Part shown: one piece after another, positions 1 to 12,780 of the stretch
Layout: each line of letters opens with the position of its first letter
How positions within the stretch are numbered: position 1 is the stretch's first letter
Source of the DNA: Tyto alba
Lineage: Eukaryota > Chordata > Aves > Strigiformes > Tytonidae
DNA length: 64,000 nt
Assembly: GCF_018691265.1 (NCBI RefSeq)
Contig: NW_024881279.1
Coordinates: 10,828,243 to 10,892,242 of the forward strand
Direction: 5' to 3'
Made by a program: the position numbers and the translations under genes
The notes under the pieces: generated by a model
Database searches by the model: none
Seen by the model: the letters and a program-made list of their open reading frames with translations, nothing else
Told to the model about the DNA's origin: nothing

Positions 1-422
1 TATCTAAAATTTTTATTAAATTTGAACTACAGCTACTTTCCTATCACCAAAAAAAAAGTTGAAAGGAGTTTCTGTCATCTGTGTACAGAGTATACACCAT
101 GTATTTGGTTTATGACAGCTAGATGCAAGATAACTGAACATACACACATCCATTACATTATATTGACACAAACAGCCTTGTGAGATGAGCAGTGGAGGGC
201 AGGCGCACCCGTGCCCCAGCACAGCTCCAGCCCTCAGCTTACACAGCACAGCAGCCTCTCGGCTCTGCCTTTCTCTGCGTGCTTCAAATCACAGACTATT
301 CTTTACGACCTGATGGACCAATGCTCTGGCTGATATTGTGACAGACTTTCCAGCATTAGTGTGCTTTCTTATTGAGTGAGTACAGACACATAATCAACAG
401 AATTTACGCTTATTTATTTAGT

Positions 423-455
423 AAAAAAAAAAAACAAAAAACAAAAAACAAAACA
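423..455. repeat. A-rich (CAAAA)-type tract
   Basis: A run of A interrupted by single C residues (ACAAAAAACAAAAAACAAAA). It is simple-sequence DNA only. Confidence 0.75.
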
Positions 456-2151
456 ACATTTGATAAATTTGTTTCAGTTTAACTACTTTTCCCTTCGCTC
501 CTTCTCCATTTCACTCCTGCTTCACCCCTCAAATACCAGGATATAAAAGTGGGTTAACTATTTTTCATTTTTACTGAAGATGCTAGACTTCAGTCACTGG
601 AGAAAAAAAATATAAACCAGCCCTGTGGTCTGTCATAGTTCACATAATGCCATTGAATTAGCAGCCCTCCCAGAGTCATACTTTTGCTAAAAGAACCTCT
701 GTTCAGTGTAAGTGATGACAGATAACAGCATTACTGTTATTGTAATGTGATATTAGTATTCGGTTGCCTGCTACCTCAAGGTAAACTACTGTAACTTTAG
801 CATGGTTACCAAAAAGCATCGGCAGTATCAAAGTCATAGTATGCTGGAGAGCAGTGTTAATCCAGCCATCTGAAACTGTTTGTCCCACAGCAGACATGGG
901 ACCCTAAAGCTTGTCACCTTGAGCTGAGGGTGCTGATGACATATTTCTTTCATCAGCTTACTGAGAAAGTTATAAAGATTCACATGGTAAATACTGCATG
1001 TGTGGGAAACACATTTCCCACCTTTCCCTGGATCAGGCCCACGTAAATCACCTGCATGTAAAATTGTGTGCACTCTGCCTGCACATACAATAATTAATGA
1101 TTCCTCAAATAACCTGACACCAATAATATCCTTAAATAACACTGACACACCAGTGCTACCATCCAAACCTGCAAAACCCAGAGGGTCAGGCTATTTAAAG
1201 GACATGTATGTTCAGTATACCTTCTGGCCAGAGTCTGAGCCTTTAAAGCGCTGAGAAAAGTTTCTGCACAAATAGAGGTGGAGTGTATGCAAAACCCATC
1301 TGAACAGATATATCCTTGAATGGTTACACTAGGTGTAGACATTATGTGACAGCAGTGTTCCCTCCCGAGACCTGACTCAGAGACCTGCTCTGTTTTGTTC
1401 TCAAGATTACTTTTTTTAATTCTTTTTTTCCTCTTAAGGGGAAGATATTTAATGTTAAAAAAAGCCAGAAGGTCTGCTTGGACTGACATGGAAATTATTT
1501 TTGACCAGATATATGTGCAGGACCGATGGCCTGAAGTGAGAGAAATGACGAAGAAAGATGCTGTTAGATTTCTTATTTGCAATAACTTGTAGTGCCAATA
1601 ATGAATCAGAAGCACATATGGAATGAAGAAAGTGATTATTGAGTTCATTCATGTCTCAAAATCATTAAAAATACACAATCCAAAGAGCTTCCAGCCCCAG
1701 AGAAATGCAAGAGAAACAGCACATGTGCTGAAGTGTGCCCATGAGATGCTGATCCTGTGCAAACTCCAGGCTCTTGGCTGCAGCTGCTCCACTGCCTTGG
1801 TATCATTGCCAGCAAGACAGACCTTGCAAGACCACCAGATTTACTGCTGGGATGACACCCCAGTCTCAGCTTTTGCATCACTAAATCCTCAGCAGAACTG
1901 CAACAGTAATGGACAACTTACAAACGGGACTGTAAATCTCTTGTCCACACAGTCCTGCTATAAAGATGAGTGGAACTTACCTCACCCAACCCATCTGAGT
2001 AACTACAGAGAAATATTTAGAAGTTGTCAATATGGTGAAAGATTGATTGCATCCCCTTCTAAGATAACTTCTGCTTCAAGAAGCAAATGAAATGTTTGCT
2101 TCAAATAAAGCAGCAGCAGTGAAGGACCTTATGTGAGGTAGGAAAAACACC

Positions 2152-2194
2152 AATAACTTAAAACTTGAAGTTATTAAAAGCTAACTTTTAATAA
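2152..2194. repeat. Two overlapping AT-rich inverted repeats
   Basis: AATAACTT (2152-2159) pairs with AAGTTATT (2168-2175). TTATTAAAAG (2171-2180) pairs with CTTTTAATAA (2185-2194). Both are perfect and share TTATT, so only one hairpin can form at a time. Chance is plausible at this base composition. Confidence 0.55.
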
Positions 2195-2412
2195 ATTAAA
2201 ACCAAAACTAAACTGGGAACCTGGTCAGAGTCGGTGACAATGGACAATCTGACAGAGATTCTGCTGGGAGATGTGATTTTACTTTTTTAAACCTTTGTTG
2301 GTTCTCTTAGAAAAACATAACAAAACAAAACAAAAAACCCAAACAGACAAAACAATTAAAAGCACTCTTTCAAAAGAAACTACTAAGGGTGAGTCTAGAA
2401 TTAGATGTCCAG

Positions 2413-2437
2413 AAAAAAAAAAATATATATATATATG
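2413..2437. repeat. (A)n(AT)n microsatellite
   Basis: A run of about eleven A passes directly into about seven AT units. It is a short simple repeat. Confidence 0.85.
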
Positions 2438-5400
2438 TAAATGTATATTTGTATTTTTACAAGAAAAGATAAAGCACAAAAATGCTATGGAAGAAAGACA
2501 AGTGCTGCCTTCGCTCCTGCCCACAAGCTGGACATTCCATCCAGGGGTTCCCATTGTTTCATGATATTTAAGAGAATAAAGCCCTTGCTTCCTTTACAGC
2601 AGGGAGCTCTGGCAATGAGGACGGGATCCGGAGTATAGTTGCTATTTTGAGTGCTGGAAGGAAGCAAAGAGTTGTTTTGTGGAAAGGCGGAGGCACTTTG
2701 TTTGAGCTGTGCATGCGGTGGTTCAACAAGAGGAGATATTCCAGGGGTGTCTGAAGGAGATCTTAAAGTGGCTTTAGGTATAAAATGCTGCAGAATTTTT
2801 TGTGTGTGTATGGGCAAGCAAGTTGGTTAGAATGATGAGAAAAATCATATTCAGTATAGAGTTCAACAGATCAAAGACATTGTAAGGACAGAAGCACAGT
2901 ATTGGATACCCTACACAAGGGAGCAGGGATCAATGTCCATTATTAGCTTTGGAAAGAAGGTGATCTCTGTTAGCAGCTACAGACATCTTCCATGGGTGTT
3001 AAAACATTGTCAAGAGTTGAGATCTCTCTTGTGTTTCTGGAGAGAAACGTATGTCACCAAGATGCCTTTCTGTGTGAAATCATGGATAATATCTGCGATC
3101 AATAGGATTCATTACCACAAAACACAGAGCATAAGGGTTTACATAGGCCTATATAAGTACTTTGTAATTTTTATTTTTCTGTATCACTGTAGAGGAATGA
3201 TGACAGCATCAGCAATGGAAACAAGGTTTACAATGAGCATTAAGTAACCCTGCTAGACGGTCAGGGCAGAAAGGTTCAAGTTCTTGTTCATCTACATCAT
3301 ACCAATGAAAGTCACAATTAATTCAATGGACTAGGAAGTGCTTGCAACTTAACAACCTTTTACTCCTTATTTTATGTTCTATTGTTCTTCTTTTAAGAAC
3401 CATTGTGCCAGCAACTAGCAAAGGGAAAGAGGATTAGAAAAAAACTTACAGCTGCCTCCCTCTAGCAACTCCCTGGAAAAAAAAGTAATTCCTTGTTAAT
3501 GTAAACATAACTAACAAATCTCACCCAAAGTATTTCTAACCAGACAGTAGCTTAAAATCATCAAGAACTCTACATGAGTACTGAATATTGATCATTCTTT
3601 ATTCACTCAATTCCATAGCTCTGACAAAGTTCCATTAAAGACCTAATTGCATAATAATTAACTTAAATGTTGAAACACATTATCTTTTTTATAATACATA
3701 CATATCACTAATAAAAATGCTGAAAACCTTTAAGATGATTGGCTAAACAATGTGAACCTAGATGACAAGATCAGGGGCTGATCTCAGAGATATTAATACA
3801 GGCCTAGAGAAAACACGAATTTTTATCTTCTCTAGTGAGTTAAGACTCCAGGCCCAGTGTTAACTAACACAGGAAATAAAAACACAGCTGTATGTCCAAA
3901 CATTTGATGAACCTCATTTTCTGAGCATACAATATCAAGTTTTAAAAGCCTGCTTAATCTCCAAATAAAAATTAAGAGGGAGTTTGAAGAAATACTGTGC
4001 AGTGCAAGTGACAAACTTATCAGCAGACGTGTTAGACAACATGCTAAAATACCCTCACATCCACTTGTCAATAATAACCACCAGCTAATAGACAACCTTG
4101 ACAAAATAATACTCAGGGTTTGATTCAAAATGAAGAGGAAAATACAGTTAAATGTACATTTTCTAAACAAGTTGTATGTGACCTTGGTGTCTATTAAATG
4201 TAACAACATTACTCCAAGTTCAGAAGTATGAATCATTCTGACTACATCTGAATGACCAAGTTTCTACCTTCAAAGTTTTCTTCCATTGCAGAGTAACTAT
4301 GGCAAGTGCCAAATAATTGCACCATTCCCATCCCTGCAATGAAGCTTTTCTGCCATCCTGGAGCTGCAGCATTACCTATCTACAGCCAAATTTAGCCTTT
4401 GCACCTTCTGAGTCCTCCACCAAGCTTTTGCACAAAGTTCATGGATATAAAGAGGCAGGTTTGGCTCACAGTATTTAGGAGAGCATGAAGATCCCTTTAT
4501 CTGAAAGATTCCTGATGCTCAGTACAAGCAACTAGCTGGAACTAGCAAGGACACTGAGGAGAAAACTTTCATCCTTGCAGTAAGTATCTTGGGACTTGTT
4601 ATGACTACAGGTGGCCAGACACTTGACTTTGTGTCTCTCCTGAAAGACAGCACCTCCAGCAACGCAGTACTCCCTAGTGTGACACCTCTTCAGTAGCATC
4701 TAAAAGGGAAACGTACCTCCTACTGAGTCACCAAACACTGCTTCCCACAGTAGCGAGGCTTTTCCTCAGAGGACTCTTCTTTTAAAATAAAAATTGTCAG
4801 TCTAGTGATGCAGTGCCAATAACTCCATGTGCTTTTGCTTTTCTGTATTCTGAAGGTTGCTTTTAAAAAATAATGGGTTACAGCTAAGTGACATGTCAAA
4901 AATTTTGAACTGATATAATTTTTTTGCAACTGGACATGGTAGTCTTGATCCCTATCTAGTCATTTAGAAGGCACATTCTAGTGTTCACCTACATGTCCCT
5001 TTCAAAACTAATACAGTCTGCATTCATTGGTAACAGTTTTAAGTTATTTTTCAAATTCCACTTCTGAAGATCACAAAATAATGAAACAAATTTTTTTTTT
5101 TCCTTTAATTGGAAGAATCTTTGTATCGAATTACAGGCAATAATGCATTTGAGATACAAAAACCAAGACATGAAAGCAGAGCTGGCAGAACACCCACAGA
5201 ACTGCCTTGCCTTCATCCCATAGAGAATCATGCTTTTAAAATGTCCAGGCAGAAAATTTTCTGGAATTTTAAATATGTTAATAGTTCAAAGTACTGATGA
5301 CTCCAAGCCAAAACCCCAAATTGGAAAGTTCCTGAGCTCTGGGCAACATTCAGTCTGCAGTTGTAAAAGAGTGAACAGAAATTCAGATGGAAACATGCAC

Positions 5401-5473
5401 AACTTTTGTGAAGTTCTAATCTGAGTTTGGCACCTGACCAGAAAAATAACCAGTCCAGACCGCACCTCGGAGA

Positions 5474-5485
5474 CCTGACGTCAGG
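5474..5485. promoter_or_regulatory. Perfect CRE palindrome (CREB/ATF site)
   Basis: CCTGACGTCAGG is a perfect 12-base palindrome containing the full cAMP-response element TGACGTCA at 5476-5483. Two more CpGs lie just upstream (CCGCACCTCGG, 5460-5470), unusual for this CpG-poor region. The full CRE is the strongest known form for CREB/ATF dimers. No promoter or gene is visible nearby, so it may be a distal element or a chance match. Confidence 0.45.
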
Positions 5486-5699
5486 ACCAAGAAGTCTCTA
5501 GAATAAAATGGAAATGTCTTCCTGAAATGTGAGAGGCTGGTTTCTCTTGTTGCACTGTCTTTTTCCAAACTATCTCCACCCATTACTTCTTAAAGGACAT
5601 TGGCAAATGGCACCCCTTAGGCTGTCTAAATCTCTGCAGAAGGAATGGCGTAATTTTTCTCCCATCACAAACCTTCCAGTCTAATATTTGACAGCCTAG

Positions 5700-6040
5700 A
5701 TCAGGTGCTGTCCAAACATTTATTAAAACATTTTAAATGATGAATATATCCAATTATTACTATTAATGCAGCTAATACTGACTAATGAGGGGGAAACATA
5801 CTAGCTTGTGTCCCGCAATTCATTACCCCTGCCTTGTCAACAATTCAAAGCCCAAAACCTAATCATCCATACCGGGCCCTGTTATATTTCACACGTCACA
5901 TTTAATAAGTCACTCAGTGCCTATAAATTAATGTAACATGTCGGCGTTTATGAGTGCGGCTTTGTCGCTGTTAACAAATGATGTGCTGGCCTGGTCTGCT
6001 GCAGCTCGGCAGTGACGAATGATGGAGGATGATTTCTCTC
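5700..6040. promoter_or_regulatory. Candidate conserved non-coding block
   Basis: No gene or repeat is visible. The block combines AT-rich homeodomain-type cores (AATTATTACTATTAATG, CTAATGAGG, CCTAATCATCC) with several retained CpGs (GTCCCGC, ACCGGGCC, CACACGTCAC, GTCGGCG, GTCGCTG). In CpG-depleted bird DNA that mix often marks constrained enhancers. This is compositional inference only; I have no alignment. Confidence 0.3.
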
Positions 6041-6069
6041 CAAACTATAAACTACACACTGGGGACCAC

Positions 6070-6180
6070 AGCAACACATAGATACATGTATACACATAGG
6101 CACATGTGTGTGCACACATATACATGCATACTCTGCATGGAAATAGTATATAATACAAAGATTGTGCACCTGCATATGCT
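6070..6180. repeat. Cryptic CA/TA simple-repeat tract
   Basis: Alternating purine-pyrimidine units such as ACACATA, ATACATG and GTGTGTGC run through this stretch. The minus-strand frames over it are repeat artefacts. Confidence 0.6.
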
Positions 6181-6319
6181 TTTATAGGTATACTGCCTAC
6201 ATTTTGACGCAGAATACTTTTCATTCTAGTCATTATATTTTTATCATACCTATTCATACATGCATATATATGAACACTAGATACCATACAGTATTATAGG
6301 AATGCATATGCAACTCTTC

Positions 6320-8370
6320 AGCAAGTTTACCAAAAACACATCTACTGTATGTATCACATTACAATTTCACTTGCACTAGTTTAAGCGAACCAAGATTACA
6401 GAACCATACTACATACAGGTGGGTCCAAGCCAGATTTACAATTAGTCTGAACACCTGCAATATTTCCATGCTTAGTGCTTCCATAGCCAAACACAGCCTG
6501 AAACAGAAATGAAACACTGTAGACTTGTATTGCAAAATGTGATGCTAAACTGCAGAAGACTGGCATGGCACCAACAGTTTCTTTTCTTTTTCTTGAGCAA
6601 AACTGATTTTTTTAAAACAGCATGAAAAATACATAACATAAGAACTTAAAGGCACACAGTACATGAAGGAAAAATGTACATGTGATATACATGCACTTTT
6701 TAACATTCCTCTTCCTGTTTTCCTGCAAAAAGTGTAAGCATTGGAAAGTAACAGGGAAAATGTTGGCGTCTTTTTGGTTACTGTGGTTACAGCAGTGGCA
6801 GGTTCAGGATTGATGAAAGACATCTGGATCTACATACGGCTGCATTAAGTACTATAGGCAGTAATAAAACTGCATGTTGCAAATGCACACTGTGGCCAGG
6901 AGGGAAGCTATCACTGGAAGCAGCTTTTATAGAACTCAACTGGTTTATCAGCAGCAGAGGAAGAAGACAGATAAGGAAAGAACCTCTGAGAGCTGAGCTC
7001 CTAGCCCCCAAGAAAGCTGAATCTTACCAAATCGCAGAGTAGGACCCCAGTTTTGGCTTTGTAACAGAGCTTTCCTGATGGTAATGCCTGTTTTACCTTT
7101 CTGTTCTCTTTTAGATCAGTGATGTATCCTGTGTTACAGCAACAGATTCCTTATGAAACAAAACATATTCAAATACGTGCAGTAATTTGAAAAGTTTAAT
7201 TGAAATGTGAATGCATTGGTGATTAGCCCACAGCCAGTCTGGGAATGATAGATCTTACTCTGAATTTTCTGGGTTCTTTTTGCCCCTGTTGGGAAATGAG
7301 AGTCTGTAAAAAAGAAACTTTTGTGGGAAAGAGTCATGTCTGAGGGAATGTCAGTATGAAAAATATGTTCAGAGAAAAACCTCCAGTGTGTCACAACATC
7401 ATCTTTAGTTAGTTTAGAAATTAAAAGCATCCTTTCCTAGCAAAATAAAAATCTTGTTTGCAAACTTTAACTAAAGTAAAAAAGTTAGAAATACATTTTA
7501 AAAGGCTGACATGGAAATTATAGCATTTTTACTCACAAATTTCCCTTTTGTCTTGGACTATTAACTCTCAAACAGCATAGTGATTCTGGTTGTGGGTTGT
7601 GTTTTGTTTTGTTTTGTTTTAATTCTGGTTTCAAACCAGAAAACTCCTAAAAGGCCTCTGTACCTGGACAAAGGTTTCCTGCATAGGTCTAGCAAAACCC
7701 CCACAGACCTGTGACCCCCTGGGGCTCAAGCCACCAAAACTAAGCCCGTCTCTGAGGGAGCATCACACTTCTAGCAACACTGAGACATGGGAATCCCTGC
7801 ACAGCTATGTTTCACCAAATTTGGGACTAGTCACAGGTACTGAGATTTAAATTCACCTCTCAGGAACAAACAGCAAACACACAGCACAGTGCTGACACCC
7901 CCAAGATCCCCTCTGCCAGCCGGGGCTGAGAGACCTTCCTAAGCTTTCCACTCAGGCAGTGCAGACAGAGATGGGCTTCTCCAGAGGCCAGTTCTGGGCA
8001 GGAGCCCAGCCCAAGTGCTCCAAATTGTCTTTGGAAAAAGTTTGTCTTTCCATAGCCTGTGTGGAGTGTGGCCAGCTTCCCAATTTGAGCTTTTCCACTG
8101 TGCTCCAGGGCTAAGTTGTGCAAATACCCCCTTGGAAGATGCCTCCTTACAGAATGGGAAGTTTTAACCTTTCTATAAATACTGTCTCTGAAATGTATAT
8201 ACTTAAACAGTGTTCAACACCCTTTAGGTTTCAACCACTGACAAAGGATTTCTCTTCGCTTAATGTCAGCACCAATGACTCAGTGCTTCCATGTCCTATT
8301 GAAAGAGCAATACTGAACAACAGTGCAGCAAAAAGCCATATTTATTTTCCAAAATCAGTCCACCCTGGAA
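6320..8370. other. No gene seen: non-coding DNA
   Basis: Only short, unrecognised open frames occur, none with plausible splice context. The 7690-8120 part is somewhat richer in G+C without CpG enrichment. Confidence 0.6.
7601..7621. repeat. (GTTTT)n microsatellite
   Basis: Four perfect GTTTT units, GTTTTGTTTTGTTTTGTTTT. It may mark the decayed end of an A-rich tail on the minus strand, but no element is recognisable beside it. Confidence 0.8.
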
Positions 8371-8377
8371 GGGCCAT

Positions 8378-8670
8378 CCAGTGATTGAAGGACTAGACCA
8401 GGACACAGAAGACCTAGATTCGTGTCTCTGCTTGGTACACTCTGTAAGCTGCCAAGTTGCTTTTAGGCTGTTAAAGATGCAATTAAGCCCTCTTAAAAGT
8501 CCTACTGCACATTTTACTGCATCTTTAGAAGTCAAAACACCTTTAAAAATCTAGCTTTAAATCTCTCTGTGTCTTCTTTTCCCATCTTTAAAATGGGGAT
8601 CATGACACATTCCTAGCACACAGGTACTGTAAGGATAGATAAAGACAAAGACACTTTCTAAAAGGTGTCA
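8378..8670 (+). mobile_element. MIR-type core-SINE remnant
   Basis: The segment reads like a diverged MIR or sauropsid MIR-like SINE. A tRNA-related head (CCAGTGATTGAAGGACTAGA, then GAAGACCTAGATTCGTG) resembles the usual 'gtggttaagg...gagacctgggttc' arrangement, including a B-box-like GATTCGTG. Downstream, 8557-8600 matches the MIR core (CTCTGTGTC...CCCATCTTTAAAATGGGGAT), followed by a weaker MIR-like 3' part. The stretch 8455-8555 between head and core does not fit and may be a small insertion or simple decay. MIRs are tRNA-derived, were mobilised by L2-type LINEs and are inactive in birds. The core match is strong; the boundaries are approximate. Confidence 0.72.
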
Positions 8671-8699
8671 CACATATCTAGGATTCTCTCATGTATTGT

Positions 8700-11600
8700 C
8701 AGCATAAAAAAAAAAAAAAAGTCTTAGAAATCTTTAAAGACTTCTGATATATATAGGGGGAAATGATGTAGGATTTCATAGACCTTTTTTTTAAATGTCT
8801 CTAAGAAAATTATTCAGTACAGGCAGTATCAGTGAAAGAAGCACACTTGCCAATTTGTTTTTCTAGGTCGTGTATGGGGTTCCTTGGCACTTCATACCTT
8901 TAGACTAAGAGACATGGTAAAATTTTGTTGAAAGGCTTGAGCATCACTGCTTCTACACTCTACGCAATTGGGCACCACCCTGTGCTGAAGGAAATTGTTC
9001 TGGAGTACAGTTTGAGGTCAGCCATGGCACGGCAACGTGCAGTGCATAACAGCAAAGGCTAGTTGACCCATTAAAGCTACGTGATGCCTTGGTGTCCCAG
9101 CAGCCTACCATTTTCACAATGTTAAAGGTAATCAGGACCCTGAAAACCCAAGACCACATTCCAGCCCAGCAATAAAGAAACCTCTTACCAGAGAAAATAG
9201 GGAAGGGGGAAAAACAAGACCCCCGAGATATTAAATATTTTAACAATTTCACTAAAGAAAATTTATTTGGTAATTGACTATTAAAATGTATGTTATTTTC
9301 CATAAAAGCAAGATTGTATTCCCAGCACCTAACTCAGAATTTGTATGGTGCAAACCCTCCCTCCAAATAACTCTGTGACAATACCTAGGCAAGCAGAAGT
9401 TGAGACCATTATTCCTGACCAAAACCAAACTGTTTGAGTAGCTCAGCTTCACAGTACCCCCCATCACTTTTTTAATCCCATTCTCCTCAGTGTTCTGTCA
9501 TTCACTGACCATCTTTAGTCCTTTCAGTAACAAATTCTGTGGGGCAGTATTATATTATTTGTATAGAAATCTGACCTACCAGAAGCCTCCACATACTACT
9601 GCAAAATACACAATATATAAGAACTTCATATTTCTTTTTTTTTTTTTTTTTTTTCCCCTCTTACATACACATTAGGCTCTAAATGGGCAGGAAGAAAAGC
9701 AAAAAGTGAGCCAAGTGCTAACAGGAAAGCTTAGTAACATACGCATGCCACAGCAGTCATGTTTAGCTCTGAAAAGTTAGAAAACTCCATGAGAAAGGTG
9801 GTGACTTTGCAATAAAACTACCACACCAGCACTGCTGGAGAAAGCTTTAAAAAAAGGAAAAAAAGTAGAATTACCCTGTTGCAAGGGATTCATGGAATCT
9901 CTGAAATCTTGAAGAAAAGAAATCTGCATGACAATAACATTGTTTCCTTCTCTGAGGGACCCACAGGGCTCAGAAAATCATACAGAAAAGAACACAGCTC
10001 TTTTCATTTCAGCCCATTGTACAGAGCGGTGAATGTCGCAAGGTTTATTTTATATTGATTTATTATCAAGAAAAATAAGGGCTCAGGAAGAGACATATTT
10101 TCTCAAGAATTCATTGTTCACCAAAATGGTTTGTTTTGCAGAAACATTTCTTTTTGCTCTATTTTTTTCTGGCAGTTCCTTTTGCCTTCATCCTAGAGCT
10201 GCCTTTGTCCATACTTTGCCTTGAGAGAGGTAAATTTTAAATCTTCATCTCTTCTGCTACCTGCTGCTCTCAGACTTCCTCTGAACAGGAACACTGCATC
10301 CATAATCACTGCTAAGCCACCACCTTTTCCTCCTTGCACCATACCTTCCTGGCTCCTCCCTTCTGAAACATCAGAGATCACAGACCTCTGGAGAGTCAAG
10401 AAGGGAGCAAAGCACTGCCAATACAAGACTCAGTCCACTGCCACCAGAGACAGAAGCACATGCCTGAATCCCACAGTGAGGATCTTCTTGCTGAGCTCTG
10501 CTAGCAAATCACTGCTGGGGAATACCCAGGTGGCCCAGGAGGACAGGAGCAGCCCAAGCCCATCAGCTGGAGCAGAGGCTGGTGCTGGTGTTTGGGAACT
10601 AGCTCCCTGAGGGAAACAGCCGAGTAGAAACTCAGCTGGAGGAACATCCTTCCTAATCCCTGTGTGAGCAATGAAATGAGCTGCACTGAAATGAAGGGCT
10701 TTAACCAGTTCTCTTTACCACCTGCCTGCGTGAACAAGCATCTCTACAAAAAAAAAAAAAAACAAAAAAAAAAACAGGCTAGGTGTGTTTTGCATGATCC
10801 TGTGCTATTTCAATGCCACCAAAGACTTCAGCAGTCTTCCCTTCCTGTGTGCTCCTATTGTACTTCCTTATTACAGCAGAGGGGCAATTAATATTCTTTA
10901 TGTATTTAGTCCCTATAGTCATCATGCCAGTTAAGGAAATGCCAGTATACTCTTTTCATAGGGGAGGAAAATAAGTGACTTCATAAGGCCAACCAAAAGT
11001 TTCTAGGAAAAGAAGGGAAGGTATTCCAGTGCATGGACTAGTACTCCTGCTCTGTTAGTGACTAAATTTCTACTCTATTTCTTTTAATTAGAAAAGCGGA
11101 AGGATTATAAAATTAAAGTCTATCTCAGCTGCATTTTCCACCTAGAACTAGCACTTGGTTCAGAAAGTAGATAAACTAAAAACTGAACAGGTGAAAAAAA
11201 CTCAAAATGCATTGTATGTCCAAGATAAACTGATGCAATTCAACACATTCAGTAAAAAAATAAAGTCAAAAGTAGGTCAGAAAAGCTGACAGAATTAATC
11301 ACAGAAAAGATGAATAGGAAATTTGATGGAAATAAGATCGCTTTCATGATGAATTCATAGTCAGTGTTTAATTGAGTACAATGAACTTGAAAATACACTT
11401 GGTGAATGTCTGCATTAGCTGGACTTCTGAATGTTTGTTAGCAGTTAAGATACACTGATCAATAGTGTAAAACAATGGAGCTCAGGTATGCATGTGTACT
11501 CATACATCACTTCAATAAATTATCCTGCGTGTTACAACTGGGGGAAGGGAGGGGGGTGGATTTAGAACAATCATTTTGGGATCAAGAGCTAAATCATTTC

Positions 11601-12300
11601 AACCACATCTTGATTTCTGCAAAACTCGGCAGGAATTATGAGGCTTAACAGCATCTCAACAATTAGCATATTATAAATACAAAAATGATATATTAAAGCA
11701 AGAGGAGAAAAAGGCCAGCATTTTACACCTACAGTAATATAATTCCACTACTTAATGCAAAGTAACAGGCATTAGAGTGTTTGGGATCCTCTTGTATAGT
11801 GTTATCTGTTCTATCAGTAAATGAGACTATGTGAACAGTACAACCTATAAATAATTCAAGGCCTGAGATGGCAATTATAGAACCATGCACAACCAGCATG
11901 AATATTTTATGAAGGCTAAAACAGCCCTCAGAATGAATCATGGATAGATGAACACACACACATACACACACACTCAGCTGTTGGCCAAGTATTGCTTCCA
12001 GACATGGCTTATATCTGATCCTTAGTACATCTAAAAAGAAATTTCCTGAGCACAAAAGTCAGAAGTTACATCTGTATTTTTATATATTAAAAGATATTAA
12101 ATAAATAAATAAAGTGACTGTAGAAATAAATGTTATATTGGTGAGGGAAAATGTTTGTTTCTTTTCAAAAATTCTGGTAGGAATTCTAAACAACTTTTTC
12201 CTATGCACAAAATGTGGTTGACAAAAGAAAACTATGATGTACAAAATAAGGACCTGCAAGGGCTGTGCAGTACATTGGTTGGCAAAACCTGCCCCCAAAG
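8700..12300. other. No gene seen: non-coding DNA with homopolymers
   Basis: The stretch contains homopolymer runs at 8706-8720, 9635-9654 and 10748-10774. A 129-codon plus-strand frame at 10221-10610 is unrecognised and overlaps equally long minus-strand frames, which is typical of chance. Confidence 0.6.
11952..11973. repeat. (CA)n microsatellite
   Basis: ACACACACACATACACACAC, about eleven CA units with one TA interruption. It lies within a non-coding stretch. Confidence 0.85.
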
Positions 12301-12305
12301 AAGGA

Positions 12306-12472
12306 CTTGCCTATATGGAGATATTTACCAGCAGAGATATACTGGTATAACTTCCCATATGGGCACTATTATTGCAGCACAAGAGCATTCACATGGGAGT
12401 TACAGCAGTATAACTACTCCAGCATAATTATACGGGTATAATTATGCCAGTAAATTTCCCTGTATTAGCAAG
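12306..12472. mobile_element. Small foldback (MITE-like) element
   Basis: The outer ends are imperfect inverted repeats: CTTGCCTATATGGAGATA at 12306-12323 against TTTCCCTGTATTAGCAAG at 12455-12472, 12 of 18 positions paired. Inside lies a perfect 12-base palindrome, GCATAATTATAC (12422-12433) and GTATAATTATGC (12436-12447), with a GG spacer. Several further GTATAACT/GGTATAA repeats occur. From memory this resembles an old sauropsid non-autonomous DNA element built of 'ggtataacta' palindromes ending in 'gtgtagacaagcc'. I cannot name the family. No transposase is present. Confidence 0.5.
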
Positions 12473-12639
12473 CCCAGAGAAAACCTCCCTGTAAGGAGCA
12501 TGGCACTGCTGCATGCTGCCCTGGTGCACAGCCAACAGGCCTGCAGCGGAATACAACTTAGAGCAGAGATCCCCAAATCCTGCTCCTAAGACAGGGCACT
12601 CAGTAGCACATGAGTTAAAAGAAAAAATCTTTTACATGC

Positions 12640-12780
12640 ATATCATGCACATATACACAAAGACATGTATGTGCGCACATATACACTACATATATTTATA
12701 TTATGCATAAATATAATATATATGCATACATTTATTATATGAATTTACATTTTATAACATACGTGTTATAAACACTGTCT
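12640..12780. repeat. Cryptic AT/CA simple-repeat tract
   Basis: This is a low-complexity mix of ATGCATA, CACATA and TATATTA units, about 85% A/T in its second half. It follows the MITE-like element by about 170 bases. No gene is present. Confidence 0.65.

Larger units (their letters stand above)
1..5460. other. No gene seen: AT-rich non-coding DNA
   Basis: Apart from the simple repeats and inverted repeats listed separately, I see no gene, RNA or recognisable mobile element. The longest plus-strand frame (1623-2090, 155 codons) has no known domain and no clear exon borders. The very start contains TTTATT, a minus-strand AATAAA, so the end of a minus-strand transcript cannot be excluded but is not supported. 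Confidence 0.6.

Noticed and set aside
1..60. 3' UTR of a minus-strand gene (TTTATT = AATAAA on the minus strand)
   Set aside because: AATAAA is common in AT-rich DNA, and no coding exon lies on the minus strand nearby.
1623..2090. 155-codon plus-strand frame as a possible exon
   Set aside because: I recognise no family, and the start is a chance ATG. Nothing supports coding over chance without a conservation test.
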